A stretch of DNA of 36,459 nt from JAWXCM01 sp034408745 (GCA_034408745.1 JAWXCM010000161.1:1-36459); one strand, 5' to 3'; shown: positions 7,641 to 16,560, counted from the first letter of the stretch. A program made the numbers and translations. Notes: generated by a model not told the origin, from the letters alone.

Positions 7641-7880
7641 CTAGTTCAGGTTGAAGTTGTGCGACTGCAGAGCCCAGGAGAGTTCCTCCTGCCAGATCTG
7701 CTTCATGCTCTCGTCCTCGGTGGTAAACGGGTTGGCCGCCGAGAGACGAAGTTGCAGGTCGCCACCGTAGCTGCTCGGATTCTCCGTGCGAACCCGCCGG
7801 ATGACTGCGCGGGCTACCATGCGCACCACCGCTTCCGGATCTTTCGTAATGACGCTGTTTTTGAAATGATGATCGGTCAT
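7641..7880 (-). CDS. Small conserved-looking protein of unknown function
   Basis: A 79-residue hydrophilic protein starting MTDHHFKNSVITKD, with no signal peptide, membrane segment or recognised motif. The central part (DPEAVVRMVARAVIRRVR) is probably helical and the end (EELSWALQSHNFNLN) is acidic then polar. The ATG at 7880 overlaps the TGA of a 33-codon ORF as ATGA, which supports this start over a GTG at 7886. Function is unknown. The 123 bases between this gene and the cpaE-like start (7518-7640) hold only a weak inverted repeat (CCTGGC/GCCAGG). Confidence 0.55.
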   Translation of the reverse strand: MTDHHFKNSVITKDPEAVVRMVARAVIRRVRTENPSSYGGDLQLRLSAANPFTTEDESMKQIWQEELSWALQSHNFNLN

Positions 7881-7978
7881 GAACACAATCGAAATCTAAC
7901 ATCGATTGGCTCCGAAGTCATTGGTACAAAAGGACATTTTGATGCCGCAAGGTACTGGTTTGTTGTAGACTTGGGCAT
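7877..7978 (-). CDS. 33-codon leader ORF coupled to the small gene downstream
   Basis: A short frame beginning MPKSTTNQYLAASK, preceded by the strongest Shine-Dalgarno sequence in this part of the window (AGGAGGT, revcomp of 7981-7987). It ends in a TGA that shares ATGA with the start of the 79-residue gene. The good ribosome site belongs to this ORF, while the downstream gene has none. So it is either a leader peptide whose translation opens the next gene, or a small protein in its own right. Start, stop and ribosome site are seen directly; expression is inferred. Confidence 0.45.
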   Translation of the reverse strand: MPKSTTNQYLAASKCPFVPMTSEPIDVRFRLCS

Positions 7979-8072
7979 AGTACCTCCTGCCCACGTAGAA
8001 AATCAGTAATAACCCTTAAGGTTCCGAAATAGCGCGAGCACAGACACCCCGCTACACTGGTTTTCAGAACCT

Positions 8073-9653
8073 ATGCGGGACCTCGTCGACGCACTCGCAA
8101 CCCTCGAAGACAAGCTCCGTCAGGGTGGCGGGTCCGTCAAAGCGGAAAAGCAGCATCGCGACGGTAAACTCACAGCGCGGGAACGTGTGGCGCGGCTGAT
8201 CGATCCCGGGTCCCTTTTCCTCGAAATTGGACTGCTAATCGCCTGGGATCAATACGACGGGCAGGCGCCGGCGGCAGGCGTCGTCACCGGAGTCGCACGC
8301 ATTGAGGGCCGACCCGCTGTCATCGTCGCCAACGATGCCACCGTCAAGGCCGGGGCGTGGTGGCCGGAGACGATCACCAAGATCCTTCGAGCCCAGGAAA
8401 TCGCCATGCGCAACCGCCTGCCGATCGTATACCTGGTCGATTCGGCTGGCGTCAACCTTCCCCTGCAGGACGGAATTTTTCCTGGTAAGTACGGTGCCGC
8501 ACGTATCTTCTATTACAACTCGCTCATGCGCCGCCGACTGCGCATACCGCAGATCGCCGCGGTCATGGGTCCGTGCATCGCCGGTGGCGCCTATTTACCC
8601 GCGCTCAGCGACGTCATCATCATGGTTGAAAAGACCAGCTTCATGGGGCTCGGTGGACCGAACCTGGTTCGAGGAGCCATCGGCCAGTCGGTGGATTCCG
8701 AGTCGCTGGGCGGGGCGGCGCTTCACACCCCGACCAGTGGCGTCGCACACTTCATGGCGGCGAATGACGACGAGTGCCTCGGACTGATTCGCCGGCAGTT
8801 CCTGCGCTTCGCGCCCCCTCTGGCCCGCAACCACGGCGGCTCGATGCCCGCAAAACCGGCCGAGGACCTGTACGACATTCTTCCAGCCGACCACCGCGCC
8901 GCCTACGACATGACGGAAATCCTTGCGCGACTTCTCGACGCCGAGCCAGCCATGCTCGAGTTCCAGCCCGACTATGCGCCGGAGATGCTGTGCGCCACAG
9001 CCTCGCTGGCCGGGCACCCCGTCGCCGTGATCGCCAACCGCCGAGGATTCCTGCGCACCGGGGGCGGCCCGCGCATTGGCGGGATCGTGTACACCGAATC
9101 GGCCCGTAAGGTCGACTATTTCGTCGAGAATGCCGAGCGCAGCCGCACGCCGATCCTCTACATTCAGGACGTGTCCGGCTTCATGTTGGGCGCCGAAGCG
9201 GAGGCGGACGGAATTATTCGCGCCGGAGCGGGAATGGTGGAGTCGATGGCCTGCGCCACAGTCCCTAAAATCGTACTGACCGTAAACCACGCCAGCGGGG
9301 CCGGGTACTACGCGATGGCGGGCCAGGGCTTCGACCCGACGTTTACCTTCGCCTGGCCGACCGCGCGAATCGGGGTGATGGAGGGCGAATCGGCCGTGAA
9401 GGCGATCCATGGGCCGGAGCTTGAGAAGCTGCAAAGGGAAGGGAAGCCAGTTCCGCCGGAACTCCAGCAGCGAATCGCGCAAACCCGCGCCGATTATGAC
9501 AAGTGGCTCGATGCGCGCTTCGCCGCCGCGCGCGGCCATGTCGACGCATTGCTCGACCCGCTGGAGACGCGTCGCGTACTGACTTTCGCGCTCGAAGCGG
9601 CGCTCTGGAAAGGGCACGCGGAACACACGGTGCTGGAGACACTCGGTAACTGA
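8073..9653 (+). CDS. Acyl-CoA carboxylase carboxyltransferase (beta) subunit
   Basis: A 526-residue carboxyltransferase of the propionyl/methylcrotonyl-CoA carboxylase beta type, which moves CO2 from carboxybiotin to an acyl-CoA. The N-terminal crotonase-like half has DSAGVNLP (123-130), GGAYLPALSD (171-180) and LGGPNLV (193-199). These are closest in form to methylcrotonyl-CoA carboxylase. The C-terminal half carries a VSGFMLGAEAEADG stretch and a WPTARIGVMEGE stretch that line the carboxybiotin site. No biotin carboxylase or biotin carrier gene is adjacent, so the partner is encoded elsewhere. A TACACT hexamer at 8053-8058 could be a -10 element giving a very short leader; no Shine-Dalgarno site is seen. 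The acyl-CoA substrate is not certain. Confidence 0.9.
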   Translation: MRDLVDALATLEDKLRQGGGSVKAEKQHRDGKLTARERVARLIDPGSLFLEIGLLIAWDQYDGQAPAAGVVTGVARIEGRPAVIVANDATVKAGAWWPETITKILRAQEIAMRNRLPIVYLVDSAGVNLPLQDGIFPGKYGAARIFYYNSLMRRRLRIPQIAAVMGPCIAGGAYLPALSDVIIMVEKTSFMGLGGPNLVRGAIGQSVDSESLGGAALHTPTSGVAHFMAANDDECLGLIRRQFLRFAPPLARNHGGSMPAKPAEDLYDILPADHRAAYDMTEILARLLDAEPAMLEFQPDYAPEMLCATASLAGHPVAVIANRRGFLRTGGGPRIGGIVYTESARKVDYFVENAERSRTPILYIQDVSGFMLGAEAEADGIIRAGAGMVESMACATVPKIVLTVNHASGAGYYAMAGQGFDPTFTFAWPTARIGVMEGESAVKAIHGPELEKLQREGKPVPPELQQRIAQTRADYDKWLDARFAAARGHVDALLDPLETRRVLTFALEAALWKGHAEHTVLETLGN

Positions 9654-9665
9654 TAGCATGTCGCA

Positions 9666-10130
9666 ATGCTGAAACGAATCATCTTCATGTTGACTGCTGC
9701 AAGTCTGACTTTCGCGGCCGAGCTTCCCACCCGCAAGTACCTCGACCTCAGCGCTGTTAAGACCATGGCAGCCGCTGCCGAGGCCGAAATGAAAAAGCGC
9801 AATGTCGACGTGACGCTCTGCATTGTCGACGAGAGCGGCAATATCCTCTTCCTGCAAAAAGGCGACCGCCCCGGTAACAACACCGTTCAGTTCGCGCTGC
9901 GAAAGGCGAAGCATGCGGCGATGTACGGCCAGCCCTCCAAAGCTGGCGCCGACCGTCTCAAAGGGGGCGACCAGTTCGTGATGTTCATGCCCGACGCGTT
10001 CCCGAATCAGGGTGGCGTGCCGATTAAGGTCGACGGGAAAACCATCGGCGCGGTGGCGTGCAGTGGCGCTTCCTCAGACGTCGACGAGGCCATCGCTCAG
10101 GCCGCCATTGATGCGCTGCTGAAGCCCTGA
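9666..10130 (+). CDS. Secreted GlcG/HbpS-family protein
   Basis: A 154-residue protein with a signal peptide (KRIIFMLTAASLTFA, cleavage near residue 18) followed by a GlcG/HbpS domain. The domain is recognisable from the VTLCIVDESGNILFLQKGD stretch and the C-terminal VPIKVDGKTIGAVACSGA stretch. Members are oligomeric periplasmic or extracellular proteins, some of which bind haem or small molecules. Length is typical. It starts 12 bases after the carboxyltransferase stop and ends two bases before the PAP2 gene, so the three are probably one transcript. The ligand is unknown. Confidence 0.88.
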   Translation: MLKRIIFMLTAASLTFAAELPTRKYLDLSAVKTMAAAAEAEMKKRNVDVTLCIVDESGNILFLQKGDRPGNNTVQFALRKAKHAAMYGQPSKAGADRLKGGDQFVMFMPDAFPNQGGVPIKVDGKTIGAVACSGASSDVDEAIAQAAIDALLKP

Positions 10131-10132
10131 CG

Positions 10133-10873
10133 ATGCCGATACGGAACGACACCGACTCTGGTCCTCTCAGCAGGTTTCTCGGCTGGGTCGGCAGTCATGA
10201 ACGCGGCTTCCTGCTTTCCGTGGCCGCCCTGCTGGTGGGTCTCTCAGCGTTTGCGCTGCTGGCCGACGAGGTAATGGAGGGCGGGACGGTTGGGATCGAC
10301 CGGAAGATCCTGATGGCCATGCGCAATCCGCACAACCTGGCCGATCCGGTTGGCCCGCCCATCGTGGAGGAGGCCGCTCGCGACATCACCGCGCTTGGCG
10401 GCAACACGATACTGGCGTTCCTTACGGTGGTGATCGGCGTTTACATGATGCTCGATGGCAAGCGGCGGCTCGCGCTGTTTTTGTGGGGCTCGGTCTGCAC
10501 CGGAACGCTGATGGGTTCGCTTCTGAAGTACGGGTTCGCAAGGCCCCGGCCTGCGCTGGTGCCGCACTCGGTGTACGTAAGCTACTCCAGTTTCCCCAGC
10601 GGTCACGCGATGCTTTCCGCGGTCACGTTTCTTACGCTGGGAGCATTGCTGGCGCGCAGCGACGACCGGCGGCGCATGAAGGCTTTCTTCATGCTTGTCG
10701 CCGCGGGCCTGACGCTGGCGGTCGGCGTCACTCGCGTCTACCTCGGCGTCCACTGGCCTACCGATGTGCTGGCGGGCTGGGCAGCCGGTGCGATATGGGC
10801 GCTCCTGTGCTGGACGGTGGCGCGGTGGCTGCAGCGGCGAAGGAAAATCGAGACCGACTCCGGAGGGCAATAA
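10133..10873 (+). CDS. PAP2-family membrane phosphatase
   Basis: A 246-residue polytopic membrane phosphatase. The three family signatures are present: KYGFARPRP (132-140), PSGHA (155-159) and RVYLGVHWPTD (201-211), supplying the nucleophilic and acid/base His and the phosphate-binding Lys/Arg residues. Likely substrates are undecaprenyl diphosphate or lipid phosphates at the outer face of the inner membrane; sequence alone does not choose between them. The start follows the glcG-like stop by two bases. It converges on the lytic transglycosylase gene with only four bases between stops. Confidence 0.92.
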   Translation: MPIRNDTDSGPLSRFLGWVGSHERGFLLSVAALLVGLSAFALLADEVMEGGTVGIDRKILMAMRNPHNLADPVGPPIVEEAARDITALGGNTILAFLTVVIGVYMMLDGKRRLALFLWGSVCTGTLMGSLLKYGFARPRPALVPHSVYVSYSSFPSGHAMLSAVTFLTLGALLARSDDRRRMKAFFMLVAAGLTLAVGVTRVYLGVHWPTDVLAGWAAGAIWALLCWTVARWLQRRRKIETDSGGQ

Positions 10874-10877
10874 ACCG

Positions 10878-12743
10878 CTATTTAGTGCCGTACAAACGCC
10901 GGTATATGTCGGCATTTCGTAAAACGACCTGCACATATTCGCGCGTTTCGTTGAACGGAATGCACTCGACAAACTCGGCCGGCTCGCGATACTGGTGCCA
11001 TGTCTTCCAGCGGTCGACCCGGCTTTTGCCCGCGTTGTACGCCGCCAGCGTATGCTCCCAGTTGCCCTGCAGCGATGTGTTGAGTTGCTTCAGATAAAAT
11101 GTGCCGAGCTGCAGATTCACCGCGGGATCGGTCAGCAGTGAGGTGCGAAACGTACCCAGCTTCAGCCGCTGGTACAACTCGCGTCCTGTGGATGGAAGCA
11201 CCTGGGTCAGCCCATAGGCCTTCGCCCGCGAAACCACATTAGGATCGAACTCCGATTCCTGCCGCACCAGACCCGCAACCAGGTGCGGGTCCAGGCCGTG
11301 GCTCGCCGCATGTTTCTCCAGCGGAGCTGCGAAAGGCCGCGGAAACGCCGCCTTCCAGAACCAGTCCGGAGCCGCCTCAAAATGCATGCTGAGGTACCCT
11401 TTGGCGAGGCCCTTCACATACCGCAGCGCCTGACCATGCGCATCCCGCCGAGCCGCCAGTCCGGCCAACTCTGCTGCGGCAACAAACGGCTGATCCTCCG
11501 CCGCATATTGCAGTTCGAACTCGGCCCACTCGTTCAGCTCCGCGGCTTCCAGTTGCTTCGCACGCGCAATGCGAGTCTTCGTCGACGGCTTGATCGTGAA
11601 TCGACTCGCATCTACAGCTGAGCCCGCCCGTGGCTGCGTTGCCGTCCCCAGCTTCCGCCTCGACAGCATGGTGTAGTACGACGTCGGCCATTTCGCCACG
11701 CAATCGGAATAGCGGCCTGAAAAATAGAGTGCGGCCGATGCCTTCTCGCTCTCTGGCCAGCGCGTGGCATGCTCTTCCATCAGCTTCTTCGCGCCTGGCT
11801 CCCGCGCCATCCACGCCGACCAGGTCACTTTCCAGTGACAATACGCGGCCTGCTTATCCTGCGGAAATCCCTCGTAGCAGCGACGGAGAAGCGGGACAAA
11901 TTGCGCCGGTTCGTTGCGCAAAGCCCAGTGATTTCCCCACGAAATCAGCGCCTCCATCGTCCAGGGCGACGCGGGATATTTCTTCTCCAGCCGCGCCAGC
12001 GACGAGGCCGCCTCCGCGTCCAGAGAACTCCGCCGCGCCGCAGCGTGGATGAGGTAAATGCGCTCGGCGTCCGCCTCCGGTTCCTTCAGGTCGAGCCCGG
12101 CCAGCGCCGCGCGATCGTAGAAATTCGCGAGCACCATCGCCCGTTCCCGTTCGAGGCCAGAGAACTCACTCGCCGCCGCCAGCAACTCCGCGCGAGCCTT
12201 CGGGCGCTGTCCGGCTCTACGCAGCCGCTCTGCCCGCTCCAGCACAGCGCCCGGCATAACGGGCGGATAGTCGGCGCCCAGCGCGGGTCGAAGCCGCACC
12301 AGTGCAGCCTCGGCATCAACGTTCTCTTTACTGAGTGGGAACTGGAGGTAGACTCGCTGCCAGGCAGCCGCCGCGGTAACCAGATCGCCCGCGGCCTCCG
12401 CCGCGACTCCGGTGAGTGCGTCGCCTTCGGGCTGCGGCAGTCGCGCGAAGTACTTCACCAGGATCGCTGCCGCGTCCTTCGGCTTCTCATTCTGCAGGCA
12501 GGCCCGCGCCGCCAATACCGCCGCCCTGCCATTCAGTGGCGATTCGGGAGCCATGGCCCAAACCGGTCGCAGTCCCTCCACCACACCGGCGGCCTTGCCA
12601 GTCTCGAACGCCGCCTGCGCCTCCAGAAATGCGCGATAATCCGCCGGAATATTGCGCGGGACCGGAGCGGCTGCGGCGGCGAAAACCTCAGGCCACAGGG
12701 CCAGGATAATCAGCGCCGAGAGCGTCTGCGTCTTCCCTGGCAA
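10878..12743 (-). CDS. Soluble-type lytic murein transglycosylase (SLT domain)
   Basis: A 621-residue exported enzyme from the TTG start proposed here. It cleaves peptidoglycan glycan strands, leaving 1,6-anhydro-MurNAc ends. After a signal peptide (TQTLSALIILALWPEVFA) comes a long helical repeat region as in Slt70. The C-terminal SLT domain has the catalytic Glu near residue 496 (VRQESEFDP), an AYGLTQVLPSTG stretch and AYNAGKSRVDRW. An ATG at 12887 would overlap the upstream gene by 200 bases and bury the signal peptide, so the TTG at 12743 (56-base overlap) is preferred. It is the last gene of the operon. AnmK, encoded at 24415-25494, acts on its product. Confidence 0.9.
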   Translation of the reverse strand: MPGKTQTLSALIILALWPEVFAAAAAPVPRNIPADYRAFLEAQAAFETGKAAGVVEGLRPVWAMAPESPLNGRAAVLAARACLQNEKPKDAAAILVKYFARLPQPEGDALTGVAAEAAGDLVTAAAAWQRVYLQFPLSKENVDAEAALVRLRPALGADYPPVMPGAVLERAERLRRAGQRPKARAELLAAASEFSGLERERAMVLANFYDRAALAGLDLKEPEADAERIYLIHAAARRSSLDAEAASSLARLEKKYPASPWTMEALISWGNHWALRNEPAQFVPLLRRCYEGFPQDKQAAYCHWKVTWSAWMAREPGAKKLMEEHATRWPESEKASAALYFSGRYSDCVAKWPTSYYTMLSRRKLGTATQPRAGSAVDASRFTIKPSTKTRIARAKQLEAAELNEWAEFELQYAAEDQPFVAAAELAGLAARRDAHGQALRYVKGLAKGYLSMHFEAAPDWFWKAAFPRPFAAPLEKHAASHGLDPHLVAGLVRQESEFDPNVVSRAKAYGLTQVLPSTGRELYQRLKLGTFRTSLLTDPAVNLQLGTFYLKQLNTSLQGNWEHTLAAYNAGKSRVDRWKTWHQYREPAEFVECIPFNETREYVQVVLRNADIYRRLYGTK

Positions 12744-13707
12744 GCGTCCGAACCAGCTCCAGATGCAGATAGTCGACCATCGAAGAGCAGGGCTCAAAAA
12801 ACTCACGGCGGAATTCCTGGCGTGCGGCATCGATTTCCGTTTGAAATGTGGAATAAAGGTTTTGCGACAGCCGGGCATCCCGCACACGGCTGATATGATT
12901 CAACACCAGCTCCGCCACACGGGTCCGGGCAAAGCGCTGCGCCCGAAGGTGCATCTCCTGCTCCGGACGGCTCAAATCGGACCAGCCCGGCTTCGGCGGA
13001 GGCGGCTCGATGATCACAGGCTCGGGAGGCAATTCCAGATGCGGCGCCGCCAGCGTGCCCAGCAACTCGAGCGCGCTCACGTTCACTGGCTCGCCGGAAG
13101 GCAGGCAACACAGCACGCCCAGGGACTTGTCATGCGCCACCAGCGGAACCAGATACACCAGCGATTCCGGAGCTGCACCCAGCTGTTCGAAAACGCGATC
13201 GCTCAGTTCGGCCGGAGTCGCCGCGGCAACCACCGTGTCCCGGGATTCAAGCGCATTCGCCAGCGCTGGCGCCGCCTGCAGGTCCAGCTCGCCAGGCTCG
13301 TAGAAGACCGACCTGGCACTGTACTCGCCCGCCGCATCCACCAGCGACCGCCGCACCTCATCGCGCGATTCAGCCGACCGCAGCCTGCGCGCCAGATTGT
13401 TCAGCGTCTCGGCAGTCTCCCGCCGCGCACCAGCGACCGCCGGGCCGAGCCCTGCGTCCACCTGCTCGCGCGTTCGGTCAGCCACGGCAGCCTCGAAGCT
13501 TTCGCGCAGCTTCGCTTCCACGTCGGCGTATCTCTCGGTAAAAATGCGTTCCAGCGAATCCCGCCAGCCCGCCTCCAGCGCCTCGCGTACGCGGTCCAGA
13601 TGCAGTTGCCAGGCGGCCTGCACCTGCTCGCGAGCAAGCGTTTGTGCGTCGGCCACCGCGTTGGCCAGGGGGTCAGCGGGCTTCAGGTTGTCGTTGAACG
13701 GGTCCAT
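12688..13707 (-). CDS. Uncharacterised cytoplasmic protein with coiled coil and GAF-like middle
   Basis: A 339-residue protein with no signal peptide or membrane segment. Residues about 15-120 are Ala/Arg/Glu-rich and probably coiled coil. Residues about 120-225 look like a degenerate GAF domain (SLVYLVPLVAHDKSLGVLC). A Pro-rich linker (EPPPPKP) leads to a helical C-terminal domain (HLRAQRFARTRVAELVLN). I remember similar C-terminal domains in acidobacterial hypothetical proteins but know no function. It overlaps AsmA by 35 bases at its start and the lytic transglycosylase by 56 at its end. The ATG at 13707 has a GGAG site ten bases upstream. Confidence 0.75.
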   Translation of the reverse strand: MDPFNDNLKPADPLANAVADAQTLAREQVQAAWQLHLDRVREALEAGWRDSLERIFTERYADVEAKLRESFEAAVADRTREQVDAGLGPAVAGARRETAETLNNLARRLRSAESRDEVRRSLVDAAGEYSARSVFYEPGELDLQAAPALANALESRDTVVAAATPAELSDRVFEQLGAAPESLVYLVPLVAHDKSLGVLCCLPSGEPVNVSALELLGTLAAPHLELPPEPVIIEPPPPKPGWSDLSRPEQEMHLRAQRFARTRVAELVLNHISRVRDARLSQNLYSTFQTEIDAARQEFRREFFEPCSSMVDYLHLELVRTLAREDADALGADYPGPVA

Positions 13708-15982
13708 ATGCAGGAAGCTCCATTATCGCCAGTTTCGGTGCCGCAATGGGGCCGCTGACGCGCAACATCCGGGTCGGCGACGAAAGATCTACCTGGAGTC
13801 GGCCGTCCGGCTGCGTCGAGCCCTCGCCGCTAAACCGCTCCGCTCCTACCTCCGCCTGAACCGAGCTCAGCCGGATCTGCGCGCCCGCGCGTCCCGCCGT
13901 CAGCTCAAACGTGCCTGAGGCGGTCTTCAGCGTCTCCGGCGCCACCGACACGGATCGCGCCACAAACTTGCCATCCGCCTTCAGATTCAGCAGCAAATCC
14001 GGGCCAGCGCCGCTCGTTCGCACAGACCCGTCCAGATCCACCTGACCGCTCCGCCACGCCAGGTTCTTCATCGTGCCAGTCATCGACCACCAGGGCAGTG
14101 CCTTGCTCAAATCCAGCGACACCTTGCCGGCCATCGAGCCTTCATCCACCCGGGCCTGGACCTCAGAAAACTGGACCAACGCGCCATTCCAAATCACACG
14201 CGACCGCACCGAGCGCAGTTTCCACTCGCCCGCCGTCAGCGTCCCGATGCGAATTTCCCCAGCCGCGCGTCGATCCTTCAACCAGTCCGGCAGCGGCTGA
14301 CGCCACCGCAGTGTACGCGCCAGAAAGCTGCTTCCACCGCGCAGCAACACCGGCTGAAGCAGCTTTTCCAGCTCGCCCGTATCCGCCGACGGAATTGTGA
14401 GATGGAACTGGTGCGGCCGAGCCTCCTCCGGCTCATACAGATAGTCGCCCGACAGCTCGACCGGACCTGCGCTGGCACGCAGCCGCCGCACTTCCAGGCG
14501 GCCGCCCTCCACTTCAACCTCAGCAAACGCAATTTTCAAAGGCGACGCCAGCCCAGGAACACTCGTCTCGGTATCGCGCAGGCCAATGCTGGCAGTCCAC
14601 GCACCGGGCTCGCCGGCTCCTGCCAGATAGTGCAGCGTGCCGCCCCAGGTTCCGCCACGGAAGCGGTCCAGCATCGGCACCGGAACCCCGTACAGATTCG
14701 GGGCGATCTTCATCGACCGCGTGCGCAGCCGAGCCTCCAGCCGCTGCCGGAAAGGCGCGTATGTAGCGTCGAGTTCCGCATCGTCAAGGTCGGCCGGAAG
14801 CAGCCGAATCTGATCCCCGGTGATTTCGAGCGACGCCACACCCATACGGAAATCGGGCCCGCCTTCCACCCGAAACACCGCGTTCTCCACCGTGAGCCGC
14901 CCCGCCATTCCCGTTGCGGAGCTGTAGCTGACCGACCCTGCCACATCGCCCTCTGTCGTCATCGACGGAGGCAGCGGGACACCCATGTGGCGCGCGAACT
15001 CGGCCAGACCCGACGCGGGCATCTTTTCGATCCCGACCTCCGCCAGCCACTCCGGACGGCTCAGCGCGTGCTCCACCAGCAGCCGCGCCGCGAATGGCTT
15101 GCTGGCGGTGACCTCAAAGCGCTGCGTGCCGGCATCGAAACTGCCCTTATAGTCGGTGGAAAGTACCCCGGCCCGACCCGGCTGCAAATCCCACCGGTGC
15201 ACGTCTTCAAGCTCCACCCGACCCGTGATCTCGGGATGCGACACCGGACCCGATATCCGCGCCCGCGACTGAATCACACCGTGGACGCCCAGCGACTGTC
15301 CCCGAACCAGCGTGATCAACTCCTCCAGCGGACTCTTCTCCAGTTGCGCGTCAAGCTCAATGCGACCGTTCTCCACCCGACCCCGTCCGCTAAACAGGCC
15401 GTAGCCCTGCCTCGTCCGATCCGTGCGGGCAGGCGCCCAGGAGAATCGAACCTCAGCCCCGTTCCGTGTCGGCGTGACCGTCAGGTTGGTGTCCGTCAGA
15501 TAAAATGCCGATTTTGTCTGGCCGAACTTGAAGTTGATCCGGCCGTCGATGATCTCAATCTGCGGCAGTCTTTGCCCGCTCGGCGCAGCCGCGCCAGCCA
15601 GCAGCCCCAGCGCATTCCACGGCGCTCCGTCGGGCTTCACCAGGTTGACGCTCGGCTCCACGAATCGCACCGAGTTGAAGGCGAGCCGGCCGGTGAGCAG
15701 CGAACTCAGGGCCACCGTAGTCTGTAGTTCGGCGACGTTCGCCAGCGGCTCCAGCCCCGCATGCGGGTCGTCGTAAATGACCACCTTTTCCACGCTGAAA
15801 CCCGGACCGCGGAACAGGTTCAGATGCGCATCGCCATAAATCTCGACCTTGCGGTGCAGCGACCGTTCCAGCCCCAGCCGGATCTGCTCGCGATACTGGC
15901 TCACGCGAATGAACGGCGCCACCACGCCTGCCACAACCAGCAGCAGAAACGCGATCAGCCCGTATTTGACGCCTCGCTTCAC
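13673..15982 (-). CDS. AsmA-family envelope protein
   Basis: A 769-residue protein with one N-terminal transmembrane segment (YGLIAFLLLVVAGVVAPFI) followed by a long periplasmic beta-rich region. The AsmA N-terminal signature is visible in the VEIYGDAHLNLFRGPGFSVEKV stretch (about 47-68), and repeats of the FELTAGRAGAQIRLSS type occur near the C terminus. AsmA-like proteins are now placed with the bridge-like lipid transporters between inner and outer membranes, or affect outer-membrane assembly. The start is a GTG whose bases overlap the previous stop as GTGA (15982-15979). Lipid transport is family knowledge, not shown here. Confidence 0.87.
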   Translation of the reverse strand: MKRGVKYGLIAFLLLVVAGVVAPFIRVSQYREQIRLGLERSLHRKVEIYGDAHLNLFRGPGFSVEKVVIYDDPHAGLEPLANVAELQTTVALSSLLTGRLAFNSVRFVEPSVNLVKPDGAPWNALGLLAGAAAPSGQRLPQIEIIDGRINFKFGQTKSAFYLTDTNLTVTPTRNGAEVRFSWAPARTDRTRQGYGLFSGRGRVENGRIELDAQLEKSPLEELITLVRGQSLGVHGVIQSRARISGPVSHPEITGRVELEDVHRWDLQPGRAGVLSTDYKGSFDAGTQRFEVTASKPFAARLLVEHALSRPEWLAEVGIEKMPASGLAEFARHMGVPLPPSMTTEGDVAGSVSYSSATGMAGRLTVENAVFRVEGGPDFRMGVASLEITGDQIRLLPADLDDAELDATYAPFRQRLEARLRTRSMKIAPNLYGVPVPMLDRFRGGTWGGTLHYLAGAGEPGAWTASIGLRDTETSVPGLASPLKIAFAEVEVEGGRLEVRRLRASAGPVELSGDYLYEPEEARPHQFHLTIPSADTGELEKLLQPVLLRGGSSFLARTLRWRQPLPDWLKDRRAAGEIRIGTLTAGEWKLRSVRSRVIWNGALVQFSEVQARVDEGSMAGKVSLDLSKALPWWSMTGTMKNLAWRSGQVDLDGSVRTSGAGPDLLLNLKADGKFVARSVSVAPETLKTASGTFELTAGRAGAQIRLSSVQAEVGAERFSGEGSTQPDGRLQVDLSSPTRMLRVSGPIAAPKLAIMELPAYGPVQRQPEAR

Positions 15983-16560
15983 AGCGCCGCCTGCGTGACG
16001 ATGGCCCGGTAAGCCTCAGGGTCGTCCACATCCAGCAGAATACCCGGATCCTCGACAGGAATGTAACGCGTCCGCGCCGCATGCCTGTGAATCACAGTGC
16101 GAGCCGAATCGGTCACCGGAAGTTCCAGAAACTCCGCCGTCATCCATGCGGGGATCAACACGGGATGCCCGTGCTTTCCGTTGTACTCAGGCACCACCGG
16201 CGCGTCGCCCGCGGCCGCCATCACAGACTGCACCGTTTCCGCTCGAATCCCAGGGTAGTCCACCGGAGTAAAGAACACCTGGTCGACGCCCGGCCGCAGC
16301 GCCGCAAACCCCGCCTGCAGTGATGTCAGCTGACCCCGCTCAGGATCGGGGTTCACGACGAACTCGGCATCCCGCCGCAGCCCTGCGCGAATCCGCCCGG
16401 CATGATGACCCAGCACCACCACGGTCTGCTCGCACCACGGCGCAAACAGCCCGATCAGTTTGTCGAGGAATGTCTCGCCGCCCAGGTCGAGCAGCGCTTT
16501 GGGAAAACCACCCATACGGCGCGAGGCGCCGCCGGCCAGAATGACAGCTGCGAACTTCAC
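15979..16560 (-). CDS. MocA/MobA-like nucleotidyltransferase
   Basis: A 193-residue molybdenum-cofactor-type NTP transferase. The N-terminal signature LAGGASRRMGGFPKALL (about 8-24) binds the nucleotide triphosphate, and an FFTPVDYPGI stretch carries the metal-binding Asp. MocA joins CMP to molybdopterin for xanthine dehydrogenase-type enzymes. That assignment fits the xdhC gene immediately upstream, but sugar nucleotidyltransferases look similar. The GTG at 16560 shares GTGA with the xdhC stop; a longer frame to 16845 would add residues unlike the family. It also overlaps the AsmA start as GTGA. Confidence 0.85.
   Translation of the reverse strand: MKFAAVILAGGASRRMGGFPKALLDLGGETFLDKLIGLFAPWCEQTVVVLGHHAGRIRAGLRRDAEFVVNPDPERGQLTSLQAGFAALRPGVDQVFFTPVDYPGIRAETVQSVMAAAGDAPVVPEYNGKHGHPVLIPAWMTAEFLELPVTDSARTVIHRHAARTRYIPVEDPGILLDVDDPEAYRAIVTQAAL

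Noticed and set aside
8595..9914. 439-codon open frame on the minus strand
   Set aside because: It is antisense to the carboxyltransferase, whose family motifs are unambiguous.
12744..12887. Longer N terminus for the lytic transglycosylase
   Set aside because: It would overlap the upstream gene by 200 bases and place about 48 residues before the signal peptide.
12652..13758. 368-codon open frame on the plus strand
   Set aside because: It is antisense to the GAF-like gene, which has a ribosome site, operon spacing and ordered domains; this frame has none.
14402..15727. 441-codon open frame on the plus strand
   Set aside because: It is antisense to the AsmA gene; the translation is Arg/Pro/His-rich with no domain, as expected for the shadow of a GC-rich gene.
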